From NCBI GenBank assembly GCA_018241225.1, contig JAFEEG010000030.1:1-38311 (forward strand): a DNA stretch of 38,311 nucleotides, written 5' to 3'. Positions within the stretch are counted from its first letter, which is position 1; each line of letters starts with the position of its first letter. The DNA is from Pseudomonadota bacterium (lineage in GTDB: Bacteria; Pseudomonadota; Gammaproteobacteria; Burkholderiales; Burkholderiaceae_C). Positions 24,367 to 33,242 of the stretch are shown here, one piece after another. Below the pieces are notes generated by a model. The model worked only from the letters and a program-made list of their open reading frames with translations. It ran no database searches and was not told the DNA's origin. A program made the position numbers and the translations under genes.

Positions 24367-26010
24367 ATGGCAAGGCTGTTAACTCCCCTTCCAAGACACT
24401 CGATTTCGCCCGGCCAGTACGGCGAGTTGCAGGTTCTCCTCACGCTTGAGGACGGTCTTTCAGACGCCTATGCGCTGTTCCACAGCGTTGAATTCCAGCG
24501 CCTCGGCGCCGAGGGTGAACAACACGGCGAGTTGGACATCGTGCTCGTCAATCAGTCCGGGGACGTCCTGCTGATGGAAGTGAAGTGCGGCGCGGTGGAC
24601 GTTCGCGCCGAGGGGATCTTCAAGACCTACAAAGGGGCGACGCGCAATGTCGTCGGCCAAGTCAGCCTTCAATACGGCGCTTTGCGTTCACGCTTGAGCG
24701 GTGCGGGCCTGCCGGTGCAGGTTAGCCATCTGCTGGTGTTGCCCGACGCGCAGGCTGCCACGACTACGGTGCAATGGCCGCGCGAGCGCATCGTAGACAG
24801 CACGCAGATCGAAAATTTGCTGGGGTGTATCCGCGAGATACTCGGGCCCGGTCTTCCCGGTGGGGATACGCAGCAAAGAGTGCTCGAATTCTTTGCCAAT
24901 CGTCTGCGCATCGTGCCCGACGTCTCCGCCTTGGCTGGTCGACTGGAGACCGTGCATACCAAGCTTTCCGCCGGGCTGGCCACCTGGGTCCCCCGCGTTA
25001 CGTCGCCCTCTGGCGTGATCCGGGTGGTGGCAACGGCCGGGTCGGGCAAGACGCAACTAGCGCTGCGCCTGCTTCGCCAGGCTGATGCCCTGCAACGGCG
25101 TGCGGCCTACTTCTGCTTCAACCGGGCGCTCGCCGACCACATGGGGCGTATTGCACCCGTACGCACTATCGCACAGACCTGGCACGAATATGCTCTCGGC
25201 GTAGGGCGAAGCAAGAACTTGGCGGTGGATCTTGATCAACCGGGTGCATTCGAGCAGATTTCCTCGTACTGCATCGCCGCCCTTCAGGAGTGCACCGCCG
25301 ATCTGGATCTGATCGTTTTGGATGAGATGCAGGATCTGCAGGCCGACTGGGTACAAGCCCTTCTCTCACGCTTGCGCCCTGATGGACAAGCTGTGCTGCT
25401 AGAGGATCCATCGCAGCGCCTGTACACCGACCGAGAGGAATTTGACATTCCTGGCGCGGTGACGGTCGCCACCATGGAGAATTTCAGATCGCCACGCGTC
25501 TTGGTTCAGCTGATCAACGCGTTACGCCTGACCGACTCGGAAGTCGAGCCGATGTCCGTCCATGATGGCGTCTTGAGTGATCCCATCGTTTACCGCTCCA
25601 CGGACGAGATCGCACCATGTACGGCGCAGGGGATTCGCCGCTGTATTGAGCGAGGTTTCGCCATTGGCGACATTGCCGTGATCTCGATGCGTGGACGGGA
25701 GCGATCGGAGCTGCTCAACCTTGAGCGGCTTGGTGACTGGTCCCTGCGTCGATTCACCGGAACGTTCGGCGAGGGAGGAGAGGCAATCTGGCATCCAGGC
25801 GAACTGCTGATCGATTCGGTTCGCCGATTCAAGGGTCAGGCAGCACCGGCCATCGTGCTTACCGAATGCGACTTGGCCGGTTGGGACGCACTGACTCGCC
25901 ACTTACTCTTTGTCGGGTTGACCCGTGCACGCATGCACTTGGAATGGGTCATCTCCGAAAGCTCGGAGCGGCTACTGCAGAAGACGTTCGTCGCTCCGGA
26001 TTCGGCCTGA
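24367..26010 (+). CDS. NERD-type nuclease / SF1 UvrD-like helicase (547 aa)
   Basis: The N-terminal ~100 residues carry a PD-(D/E)xK nuclease fold of the NERD type: GQYGELQVLL, HGELDIVLVNQSGDVLLMEV-K (D57, E71, K73). The rest is a UvrD/DNA2-like helicase: Walker A VVATAGSGKTQLALR (G225-T229), Walker B LDLIVLDEMQDLQ (D319, E320), a Gln/Arg motif III region (AVLLEDPSQRLYT) and motif VI HLLFVGLTRARMHLEW. NERD-helicase proteins are common in phage-defence and plasmid-borne loci. No clear ribosome binding site precedes ATG 24367, but no earlier start is plausible. It is followed at 92 bp by the WYL regulator on the same strand. Likely role: nucleic-acid unwinding with cleavage in the cytoplasm. 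Confidence 0.85.
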   Translation: MARLLTPLPRHSISPGQYGELQVLLTLEDGLSDAYALFHSVEFQRLGAEGEQHGELDIVLVNQSGDVLLMEVKCGAVDVRAEGIFKTYKGATRNVVGQVSLQYGALRSRLSGAGLPVQVSHLLVLPDAQAATTTVQWPRERIVDSTQIENLLGCIREILGPGLPGGDTQQRVLEFFANRLRIVPDVSALAGRLETVHTKLSAGLATWVPRVTSPSGVIRVVATAGSGKTQLALRLLRQADALQRRAAYFCFNRALADHMGRIAPVRTIAQTWHEYALGVGRSKNLAVDLDQPGAFEQISSYCIAALQECTADLDLIVLDEMQDLQADWVQALLSRLRPDGQAVLLEDPSQRLYTDREEFDIPGAVTVATMENFRSPRVLVQLINALRLTDSEVEPMSVHDGVLSDPIVYRSTDEIAPCTAQGIRRCIERGFAIGDIAVISMRGRERSELLNLERLGDWSLRRFTGTFGEGGEAIWHPGELLIDSVRRFKGQAAPAIVLTECDLAGWDALTRHLLFVGLTRARMHLEWVISESSERLLQKTFVAPDSA

Positions 26011-26102
26011 GCCAGCGGCCACGTAGCGCCACTTGCCGTAAGCCCTCAAGCCTCATAACCTTCCGCTGGCTCAAATGGTGAGCTGGTGCCCGGAGGTGAG
26101 GC

Positions 26103-27074
26103 ATGAGCAAGACTGACCGTGTCTACAAGATCGAAGCCCTAATCCGCAACCGCGGACATGTCAGCTTCCAAGTGCTGCTCGACGAATTGGAGGTCTCCCG
26201 CGCCACGCTCAAGCGCGATCTCGAGTACTTGCGTGATCGGCTCGGGGCCCCGATTGAGTACGACCGCTACCTCAACGCATACCGATTCGCCGAAGGCGCT
26301 CGGGATCGGCGGCACGAACTACCCGGACTATGGTTCAACGAGCGGGAGCTCTATTCGCTGCTCATGGCCAACCAACTGCTCAGCGACTTGGACACCGAGG
26401 GCGCGATCAGCCGACACCTGAAGCCCTTGTTTGATCGTATCCACCAGATGCTGGGCACGACCGAAGCGCAGGCCCAGGCGCTGCTGACGCGAGTGCGCAT
26501 CGTCAGCTCGGGAAAGCGGCCCGTGGCTACCGAATACTTCGAGTTGGTCGCGCAGGCGCTGTTAGAGCGGAAGTGCATCGAGATGAACTACCTCTCCCGT
26601 GGGCGCGGTGCCATGACCGAGCGGACCGTCTCGCCCCAGCGCCTCATGCACTATCGCAACACTTGGTACCTTGATGCTTGGTGTCACACTCGCGAGCGCA
26701 TGTTGCGCTTCGCCCTCGACGCCATCGATAGCGCATCGATCCTTGACCAGGCGGTCCACGAAGTTGACCTTGCACAGGTAGCCGCCGAGATGGATGCAGG
26801 CTACGGAATCTACGCGGGCTCTCGCCGCCACTGGGCGACCTTGCACTTCAGTCGGGAAGCTGCCCAGTGGGTCAGCAAAGAGAAGTGGCATCCGGAACAA
26901 GAAGGCCGTCTGCAACCCGACGGTTCCTATCTGCTCGAGCTGCCCTATGCCGAAGAGACTGAGCTGGTCATGGACGTGCTGCGCCATGGCGACCAGGTCA
27001 AGGTTCTGGGGCCCAAGCCGTTGGCCCGCAAGGTCGCGGAAAAGCTGAGACAGGGTGCCGCGCAGTACACCTAG
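26103..27074 (+). CDS. WYL-domain transcriptional regulator (323 aa)
   Basis: Residues 1-65 form a DeoR/HTH_11-like winged helix (YKIEALIRNRGHVSFQVLLD, ELEVSRATLKRDLEYLRDRL). The WYL domain follows at about 145-225 with the signature NTWYLDAWCHTRERMLRFAL (WYL at 188-190). A C-terminal extension reads KVLGPKPLARKVAEKLRQGA. The layout matches regulators such as BrxR and CapW that control defence loci and sense nucleic acids or nucleotides (family knowledge). A strong GGAGGT ribosome binding site precedes the ATG by eight bases. It lies between the NERD-helicase gene and the VWA gene on one strand, so it may control either or both; no operator could be identified. Confidence 0.88.
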   Translation: MSKTDRVYKIEALIRNRGHVSFQVLLDELEVSRATLKRDLEYLRDRLGAPIEYDRYLNAYRFAEGARDRRHELPGLWFNERELYSLLMANQLLSDLDTEGAISRHLKPLFDRIHQMLGTTEAQAQALLTRVRIVSSGKRPVATEYFELVAQALLERKCIEMNYLSRGRGAMTERTVSPQRLMHYRNTWYLDAWCHTRERMLRFALDAIDSASILDQAVHEVDLAQVAAEMDAGYGIYAGSRRHWATLHFSREAAQWVSKEKWHPEQEGRLQPDGSYLLELPYAEETELVMDVLRHGDQVKVLGPKPLARKVAEKLRQGAAQYT

Positions 27075-27204
27075 CCTGCAGGGATAGAGATTTCTTCTAA
27101 GTGGTTATCAGGTGGATCGGTATTTGAGCCAGCCGGCCCGTACGCTCGTTCCACGTACCCGAAGTCCCCCTGCGATACCGCACTGTCCCGCCCGTCCTGC
27201 ACCC

Positions 27205-28536
27205 ATGACCACCACGAACCCCACGCCCCTCACCCCTGAGATTTCTGTCATTCCCTTGCGTCATGGCGTCAGCAGCGCCGGCGGTGCGCACGAAGTGATG
27301 GTCCGCATCCGCGCGCCTGAAAGGCGAGGCGTAGCCCCGAAACGGACCCCACTGCGTCTCGCCCTGGTGATCGACCGATCCGGCAGCATGGATGGAGCGC
27401 CCCTGCAAGAGGCCAAGCGCTGCGTTGAGCACATCGTCACTCGGTTGCAGCCAGTCGACAGCGTTGCGGTACTGGCCTACGACAACGCCATTCAAGTTCC
27501 TGTACCACTGCAGCCGGCACACAGCCACCAAGCGATACTGGCCGCTATTCGCGAAATTGAAAGCGGCGGTAGCACAGACTTGTTCTCGGGGTGGGAAGAG
27601 GGAGCCAAGCAGCTAGAGGGTGGGCATGCACAGGCGATTTCGCGCGTCATTCTGCTCTCCGACGGTCAAGCCAACCATGGCTTGGTGGACGCACAGCAGA
27701 TCTTCAAGCATTGCGCGTCGTGGCTTGCCAAGGGCATCACCACAAGCACTGTGGGATTGGGCCGTGGATTCAACGAGGATCTGATGGTGGGCATGGCGAG
27801 CGCCAGTGGTGGCCAGCACTACTACGGCAAGTCCGCGCAGGATCTCTACGACGGGTTCGACGAGGAGCTCTCTTTGCTGAACTCGTTGTTCCTTCGCAGG
27901 CTGCGGGTCAAGCCTGTCACAGCGCCTGGAGTGATCGCCGAGCCGCTTGGGCTGATCAAGCCCGACGCCAACGGCTGGGTGCCTTTGAGCGATCTCGCCT
28001 GGGGATCCGAAGCATTCTTGATGCTGCGCCTGCATGTTGCAGCTCAAGCAGGGGGGACTCTAGCCAGCCTTCTCGCTGTCAACCTGGAGGCCCAAAGCGA
28101 TGAGGGCCAAAGCATCGTCCTGAGTATCCCGCCGCTTGCCGTACCAGTGCTGTCACCGCAAGACTGGCAAGCCTTGCATATTGACGCGACAGTGGCTTCC
28201 CGCTTGAGCGAAGCGGAGTTCGCCGAACTTTCCGATCGCGCACGTCGCTTGGTGCGGCAACGCCAGGTGGAGGAGGCGCGGGCATTGCTGGCTCAGGCAC
28301 GAGAGCGCTTCAAGGACCAGCCGTGGATCGTCGGAAAATTGGAACGCCTCGAGGCGCTGCTCGAGCAAGACACTGTCCTTGCATCGAAGGAGATGCTTTA
28401 CAGCGCCATGAAAATGAGCCGGCGACTTGCGGCGGCAAGCGAGGCTAGTTTCTGTGCCGACGAGATGGAATCCACAGAGATGCCGGCATTTCTGCGCCGC
28501 AAGTTGGAAGAAGGCCGTGGGCGTCGCCGTTCATGA
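27205..28536 (+). CDS. von Willebrand factor A domain protein (443 aa)
   Basis: The frame is open from a GTG at 27112, but the first 31 codons are Pro/Arg-rich; ATG 27205 (MTTTNPTPLTPEISVIPLRH) is preferred. A VWA domain begins at about residue 50 with a full MIDAS motif VIDRSGSMDG (D57, S59, S61), then GGSTDLFSGW (threonine) and ILLSDGQANHG (aspartate). After it comes a beta-rich region and a helical, charged C-terminus (RARRLVRQRQVEEARALLAQ). There is no signal peptide, so it is cytoplasmic and probably a metal-dependent adhesion or assembly protein, as in VWA partners of AAA ATPases or Ter-type proteins; no such partner gene is adjacent. The stop overlaps the next start (ATGA). Confidence 0.85.
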   Translation: MTTTNPTPLTPEISVIPLRHGVSSAGGAHEVMVRIRAPERRGVAPKRTPLRLALVIDRSGSMDGAPLQEAKRCVEHIVTRLQPVDSVAVLAYDNAIQVPVPLQPAHSHQAILAAIREIESGGSTDLFSGWEEGAKQLEGGHAQAISRVILLSDGQANHGLVDAQQIFKHCASWLAKGITTSTVGLGRGFNEDLMVGMASASGGQHYYGKSAQDLYDGFDEELSLLNSLFLRRLRVKPVTAPGVIAEPLGLIKPDANGWVPLSDLAWGSEAFLMLRLHVAAQAGGTLASLLAVNLEAQSDEGQSIVLSIPPLAVPVLSPQDWQALHIDATVASRLSEAEFAELSDRARRLVRQRQVEEARALLAQARERFKDQPWIVGKLERLEALLEQDTVLASKEMLYSAMKMSRRLAAASEASFCADEMESTEMPAFLRRKLEEGRGRRRS

Positions 28537-29135
28537 AGCGCTTCAAGCCGTGGTGGGGTGCGCGTCTTGCGGCCTTGGCAATGCTGCTTTGCATGCCCTT
28601 GGAATCGGCGCTGGGTGGGGGGATGAATGGTCCGCCGTCCTTTGACGGCGTATTGTTCGGTTCAAGCGCGACGCCGGCCGACTTGGCCAGCATGCCGCAG
28701 CGCTTTACTTGCAGGCCGCAAGACCCGGCGGGGCGCTACCAAATCTGTGTGCCGGTCGTGTCGACCGATGACAACAACACTTCGGTCATGCTGCTCGACG
28801 GGCGAGTGGAAGGCATTTTGCGGAGCTTCACCCCGGACGAAGCCGACGCCGCAACTCTCTGGGCGATTGCCGCGTTAGGCAGGCCGACCCTGCGCGAGAT
28901 GAAGGATGGTCAACTCCGTCTTCAATGGAAGGAGTACGACTCTGCGTTGGTTCTTTTGGTCACCCAGGTGCGGGAAATGAACCTGAACGGCGGGCTTCTG
29001 ATCCTGAGTGCGACCCTAGAGCGATACCAGGACGAGCTCCCATCGACTGAGAACGCTGTCCCCGCCATCACACATCCAAGCGGGATGAACCCAGATAGGT
29101 GCCTAGCAATGCCGTACCTTTGCCCCAATGCATGA
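28533..29135 (+). CDS. exported hypothetical protein (200 aa)
   Basis: ATG 28533 overlaps the VWA stop by four bases, so translation is coupled. The N-terminus has a signal-peptide pattern: basic MKRFKPWWGARL, hydrophobic LAALAMLLCMPL, cleavage likely near ESALGG. The mature part has four Cys (FTCRPQ, YQICVP, DRCLAMPYLCPNA), which could form disulfides in the periplasm. I do not recognise the family. A periplasmic protein coupled to a cytoplasmic VWA protein is odd and suggests that the VWA product also acts near the membrane, or that the coupling only sets dosage. Confidence 0.65.
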   Translation: MKRFKPWWGARLAALAMLLCMPLESALGGGMNGPPSFDGVLFGSSATPADLASMPQRFTCRPQDPAGRYQICVPVVSTDDNNTSVMLLDGRVEGILRSFTPDEADAATLWAIAALGRPTLREMKDGQLRLQWKEYDSALVLLVTQVREMNLNGGLLILSATLERYQDELPSTENAVPAITHPSGMNPDRCLAMPYLCPNA

Positions 29136-29220
29136 GTGGTGCCATACTGATTTGAGCCAAGTTTCTTGGGATGGTGCGAAGCCCCGCAACAAGGCGATCT
29201 CTAGATGGGAGACTGGCGCG

Positions 29221-29505
29221 ATGATCTTGCCCGATGCCCAACAATTGGTGGAGTTCGTGCGGCGTACCGGCTCCGTTCAGTTGAATACGCCGTCACGAAA
29301 TCTCCCGTTCTCCGTCCAGGCGGCCGGACAGCACGGGCTGGTGGTCATGAATTCGAAAGGGAACGCGCGGAACATTTCTCTGGCGGAGGTCGAGAACTTT
29401 CTGGTGCTCTCGTCAGATGTACGGCACGATCGCGAGCGTAGGAAACGAAGCTTCAATTCCTCGTACCTCATCGCAATTGTCAATGCATACGAGAACCACA
29501 GCTGA
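29221..29505 (+). CDS. small hypothetical protein (94 aa)
   Basis: ATG 29221 (MILPDAQQLVEFVRRTGSV) has GGGAG nine bases upstream; the frame is open from 29128, but the added residues look non-coding. The product combines a beta-rich middle (LPFSVQAAGQHGLVVMNSKG) with the ending RKRSFNSSYLIAIVNAYENH. There are no enzymatic motifs and the family is not recognised. It lies 85 bp after the exported protein gene and may belong to the same transcript. Confidence 0.55.
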   Translation: MILPDAQQLVEFVRRTGSVQLNTPSRNLPFSVQAAGQHGLVVMNSKGNARNISLAEVENFLVLSSDVRHDRERRKRSFNSSYLIAIVNAYENHS

Positions 29506-29856
29506 TCGCAGGCTTTCCGCTGATCCAACATGTCCACGCGATTCGTCGACACCTGGTGGCAGAAGGGTGTTCCTAGCGCTCGTCGCCGCCAACGGGCGTC
29601 CCAAGCACCTGAGGGGCGAGTCAATTTGACGGCGCTCAGTCGGGAGCACAAGCTCGAGGCGCCTGGGTTGGTCGTCGCTGAGCGCTGGGTTGCCGCGGCT
29701 CAGTCGGCGGCAATGTTGCCCTGGCTGACACTTTCGCTTCATTCTGGGTGGGCGCGTGACCTCCTGGGGGTATTGACCGAGCCAAGGAAATCTCGGCGAT
29801 CACTTTCTAGAAGGGGCTTTTGTTTGGCTGAGCACATATAGCTTTGCGAGGGCGGC
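29506..29856 (+). other. 351-bp stretch, one doubtful open frame
   Basis: An ATG at 29530 opens a 103-codon frame (MSTRFVDTWWQKGVPSARRR...) that ends at 29841. The Arg-rich start and Ser/Arg-rich end look like chance sequence, and no ribosome binding site is visible. No other signal was seen apart from the ribosome binding region of the next gene. Confidence 0.3.
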
Positions 29857-30369
29857 ATGAGTCGATGGGCGAACAACGAATGTCCTGCTACTCCTGCGGA
29901 GCGCAAGTTGCTGCACGAATTGCTCGTCGACTACGCGAGGAACGCGGCCCTTGGCATCGACCCCAAGGGTCTGAAAGCGCTAGTTGATTCGATTCGAAAT
30001 GACGATGTCCGTTGGCAAGTAATCGGGTGGTTGAATCGATACTCGCCAATACGAAGGCATGTGCACGGCGATGGAAGACGGGTCCAGTATGTTGTCAAGA
30101 AGGATCCGTCTTTCGACCTCGGGCCTGCAAGACTAAACCCTTTCTATGGCGAGCGCTCGCTCATAGAAGGTCGTGCATCGCAATCCGAGCGAGAGTTGGA
30201 AAGGAAGCGACTGAAGGCCGCATTGGAAAAATTCATGAAGGATCCGTGCAAGGAATCTATGTCCGAAATGCACTCTCTGATGGAAACGTACATCGATGCC
30301 TCTCGGCAAGGCAAGAGAAATGGCATGTTTGTTAGCGGCGGTCTGCCTAGCCTCGGCAAGGGGAGGTAG
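29857..30369 (+). CDS. hypothetical protein (170 aa) with conserved C-terminal tail
   Basis: ATG 29857 (MSRWANNECPATPAERKLLH) has GAGGGCGG just upstream. The product is soluble and helical, with a charged coil (SQSERELERKRLKAALEKFM). It ends in the tail RNGMFVSGGLPSLGKGR. A sequence coding for a very similar tail (SNGMFVIGGLPGPPKRR then stop) occurs at 38179-38244. The family is not recognised. It is the last gene of the plus-strand run that starts with the NERD-helicase. Confidence 0.6.
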   Translation: MSRWANNECPATPAERKLLHELLVDYARNAALGIDPKGLKALVDSIRNDDVRWQVIGWLNRYSPIRRHVHGDGRRVQYVVKKDPSFDLGPARLNPFYGERSLIEGRASQSERELERKRLKAALEKFMKDPCKESMSEMHSLMETYIDASRQGKRNGMFVSGGLPSLGKGR

Positions 30370-30789
30370 CCCCACGGACCCATGTGCAGTCCCGGCGCAA
30401 TCTTCAGAAGTTCCAGGTCGAAAGTTCAGTCGTCTCACGACTTGGGAATACGCGAAGAGGTTGTTCTGCTTCTCCACTGTTCGAAGAAGTCCCTTGCCCT
30501 ATCAGACCGACTCTCACGATTCATCTGAAATGCTGTGACATTGGACCTCAGGATGTGAGGAAGCCTCGCCGCTATTCCTTCGCCTAGCCGAATGGGTTCC
30601 CAGGTCAAACCCGCATCGACCGACTTGGCCGATGCAGCTTCGAGCACTCCTGGCGATGCGAGCCACTGGAGAAATGACGTGACAATGGTGTGTTCGGCCT
30701 CGCCACGTGCGAACCCCCTCTGCCGCGCAGGCCGTTTCTATGCGGCATCCCCGAAGAGCGAATCTTGATTTCGCGAAGAACCGCAGTTT
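30370..30789. other. 420-bp intergenic stretch between converging genes
   Basis: No gene, clear terminator or repeat was seen. The short frames on both strands have unbiased composition and no ribosome binding sites. Confidence 0.35.
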
Positions 30790-31785
30790 TCAGGCTACGT
30801 CTCGCCGCCAGTAGAAGCTCTTTCCAGTACCTGGCCATGTCAGATGCGAGACCAGACCAAAGTCCACCAACTGTCGGGCTGATTGCCGCTGATCCATTGG
30901 GTCAGAGGCAATGAGCTCTAGGGAGCTAGCCCACCGCTCGACGGTGGTCGCGTAGTGCAAGTTGCGGATGGCTGCATTCCCGGACCCCACGAGTTTCATT
31001 GTGCGTAGTTTGGCGAGCACACTTAGGAACTTCTTTGAATGCGGCGAACCGCCAACTGCGGCGCTGACACAGAGGCCACCCAACTGAAATCGCTTGAGTA
31101 GCGCGAATTGTTCGTCGAGTACTTCTGTGAAAACACGCCAACCTGCACCACTGGCGCAGACCGGCTGCGCCTTCTTCAAGACTTCGAGCCAATCCATCCG
31201 CTCTTCGTACCGCCTGGTGAACTCGCGGGCCAGCTTCATATTGGGTCTAAGCCACAAGCCCGCCGGCGTCAGATGTGCATCGGCGTTATCGGCAGCGAAC
31301 GCAAGGAGTGAAAGCTCGTCCGAAACCATCACCACCACGGCGTTGGAGGCGGGCGAGTCTGGACGGCGCAATGAAAGACTCCGGTTGCGTGTCCGATTGA
31401 GCGAGACATCGCGAGCCCGTGTCCGACGCCAAATGGCATCACGCGACACGCCTGCCGACACGGCCAGGTCGTTGGCCGAGAAGATTTCAAGTTCGCGCCG
31501 CCCTCCGACAAGGTGCAAATAGCGGTCAATCCGCTGCATTGCTTCGTCGGAGATCTTGGATGGACGTCCCGAACGAGGCTCATCCAACAGCCCTGGAGGC
31601 CCCATCAACCTGTAGTTCTTGACCAACTGCACGGTCGTTGAGCTTCTACGACCTGTTGCCTTGCCCAGGTCACGCTCAAGGCTCCCGTCCTCGGCTGCCG
31701 TAACGATCCAAGCGCGACGGGCCAACTTGACATCGCTTTGGCGTTGCCAGTCTTCAAGAACCTCTCGTGCGCCCGGATAGATCAT
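30790..31785 (-). CDS. IS630/Tc1-like DNA-binding protein without a DDE core (331 aa)
   Basis: Residues ~15-75 carry the paired-type helix-turn-helix of IS630/Tc1 transposases with the signature LRMGPPG-like turn followed by LLDEPRSGRPSKISDEAM. A second helix-turn-helix (FSANDLAVSAGVSRDAIWRR) follows at ~105-125. After that, the expected DDE motifs are not visible; the segment MVSDELSLLAFAADNADAHL and the following ~130 residues could be a degenerate or replaced catalytic domain. There are no inverted repeats at its flanks that I can see. It may be a domesticated transposase acting as a regulator, or an old transposase relic with an intact frame. It stands alone on the minus strand. Confidence 0.55.
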   Translation of the reverse strand: MIYPGAREVLEDWQRQSDVKLARRAWIVTAAEDGSLERDLGKATGRRSSTTVQLVKNYRLMGPPGLLDEPRSGRPSKISDEAMQRIDRYLHLVGGRRELEIFSANDLAVSAGVSRDAIWRRTRARDVSLNRTRNRSLSLRRPDSPASNAVVVMVSDELSLLAFAADNADAHLTPAGLWLRPNMKLAREFTRRYEERMDWLEVLKKAQPVCASGAGWRVFTEVLDEQFALLKRFQLGGLCVSAAVGGSPHSKKFLSVLAKLRTMKLVGSGNAAIRNLHYATTVERWASSLELIASDPMDQRQSARQLVDFGLVSHLTWPGTGKSFYWRRDVA

Positions 31786-31872
31786 GGGGTATTGCGCAAT
31801 GCAAGTGGCAAGACTTATGCAATTAAGGTTTGGAAGTTCTCCATACTAGGACAACAACTTGAAATTTCCGAC

Positions 31873-32274
31873 ATGACTCACCTGAACCACGAACGTTTGA
31901 AGAGCCGGCGGTACGAGGGCGACTACTGCGGTGACGACTTGCCACCGACGGGCTCCATGGCCGATCGGATTCGGTTTGGGGTGGCCCCTGAGCGATCGAG
32001 AGGCCCCCGCCCGCCAGCGCCTGGTGATCGCAATCGAGACCGGGCGTACTTCGGGGTAGCGCTTGAGGCCAATTGGCTTGCCGAGCAGCTCAACGCATAC
32101 GTCCTGCATGCGGAGCACCGAGACTTCAGGCGCAAATTGCACGCGCAGAGATTGGAAGTGTTGGGCGCGATCCGCCTTCTAAGAGCAAGGCTGACTGCAG
32201 TAGCGCAGGTCGATGGGCCACACAAAGATGTGCTGGCCAGGAGCCAGGCCGTCACTTCGCAACATCTCAATTGA
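31873..32274 (+). CDS. doubtful hypothetical protein (133 aa)
   Basis: The frame MTHLNHERLKSRRYEGDYCG... has reasonable third-position G/C preference and a helical second half (LNAYVLHAEHRDFRRKLHAQ, RLEVLGAIRLLRARLTAV). No ribosome binding site precedes this ATG, and the frame stays open upstream to 31738, overlapping the start of the divergent DNA-binding protein gene. The family is not recognised. It may be a gene remnant. The rest of 31786-32415 shows nothing else. Confidence 0.3.
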   Translation: MTHLNHERLKSRRYEGDYCGDDLPPTGSMADRIRFGVAPERSRGPRPPAPGDRNRDRAYFGVALEANWLAEQLNAYVLHAEHRDFRRKLHAQRLEVLGAIRLLRARLTAVAQVDGPHKDVLARSQAVTSQHLN

Positions 32275-32415
32275 GGTCGGGCTTTCCCAGACCGCCAGCG
32301 AAGCGCCCGAAGGGCTACGTGGCCCACCCAACGCATCGCAGCTGGACCCGAGGGTCCCAGCTGCCAGCCCTAGCGCCATCCATCCTCATCGATTCACTAC
32401 GTTTGCAGGTAACGA

Positions 32416-33078
32416 ATGACCTCCTATGTCCTCCAAGTTCTAAAGTGCACGGCTTGTGAAACCGAGTTCGTGAGCACGGAAGTGGCTTCCTGCAATACAT
32501 TTGATGCGGTCTGCTACACAGACGGCTTCATCGAGGGACCGATGTATGACGAGGGAAGTCGCCTATTGGAGTGTCCCGCTTGCGCGAAATGCCTGTGGCG
32601 TGGGAATCTGCCCGCGATGCGCTACGTATCGGAGTCAGAATACTCGCGGGATGCCGCGTGCAAAGCGCTACCTTGGGCGATTCCGGTCAGGCGTTTCGCA
32701 GGAATTGTGGACGCCGCCCCTTGGACAAACAACGCGCAGGAAAGTTATGTCCGCATTCGTGCGTGGTGGGAGGCAAATGATGGCTGTCGGCACAATCAAT
32801 CCGTCTCTTCCAATATCAGTTGTAGCGAGGTCGCTAACCTCGACAGGCTACTAGTGATACTCGATCCCAGTGATCCCCAGGAAGCGCTGATCAAGGCAGA
32901 AATACTTCGGGAACTGGGCAGAATGGATGAATGCCTTCACCACCTGGATCGACGCTTCGATAACGATCTGGATGCAGTGGCAAGCCAAATCCGCATACTT
33001 GCTCAAGATGGAGTACGTCGGGTGGCGAGGCTGTCGCCCCACACTGGCGAACGGCCCGCCAGGGAGTCGATACTCTAA
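32416..33078 (+). CDS. hypothetical zinc-ribbon protein (220 aa)
   Basis: Two CxxC pairs near the N-terminus, LKCTACETEF (C10, C13) and LECPACAKCLW (about residues 52-59), look like a zinc ribbon. A helical C-terminal half follows (EALIKAEILRELGRMDECLH, then HLDRRFDNDLDAVASQIRIL), similar to a single tetratricopeptide-like hairpin pair. There is no catalytic motif. It converges on the 1569-aa helicase gene with 164 bp between their ends. I do not recognise the exact family; such ribbons are often nucleic-acid or protein binding. Confidence 0.65.
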   Translation: MTSYVLQVLKCTACETEFVSTEVASCNTFDAVCYTDGFIEGPMYDEGSRLLECPACAKCLWRGNLPAMRYVSESEYSRDAACKALPWAIPVRRFAGIVDAAPWTNNAQESYVRIRAWWEANDGCRHNQSVSSNISCSEVANLDRLLVILDPSDPQEALIKAEILRELGRMDECLHHLDRRFDNDLDAVASQIRILAQDGVRRVARLSPHTGERPARESIL

Positions 33079-33242
33079 GGCTGCGCTCCGGCGGGAATGT
33101 GTCGGACTCAAGAGGAGGCGTAGGAACTTTGGCCCATTCATCGCTGCGTACGTGGCTGTGTCCTGGCCGAGACTAGACTAGGCCGCAAAGTAGCTTCAAC
33201 TTGCACGCGTTGCTGGTTCGAGGCCCGCCGAAGAAACACCCT

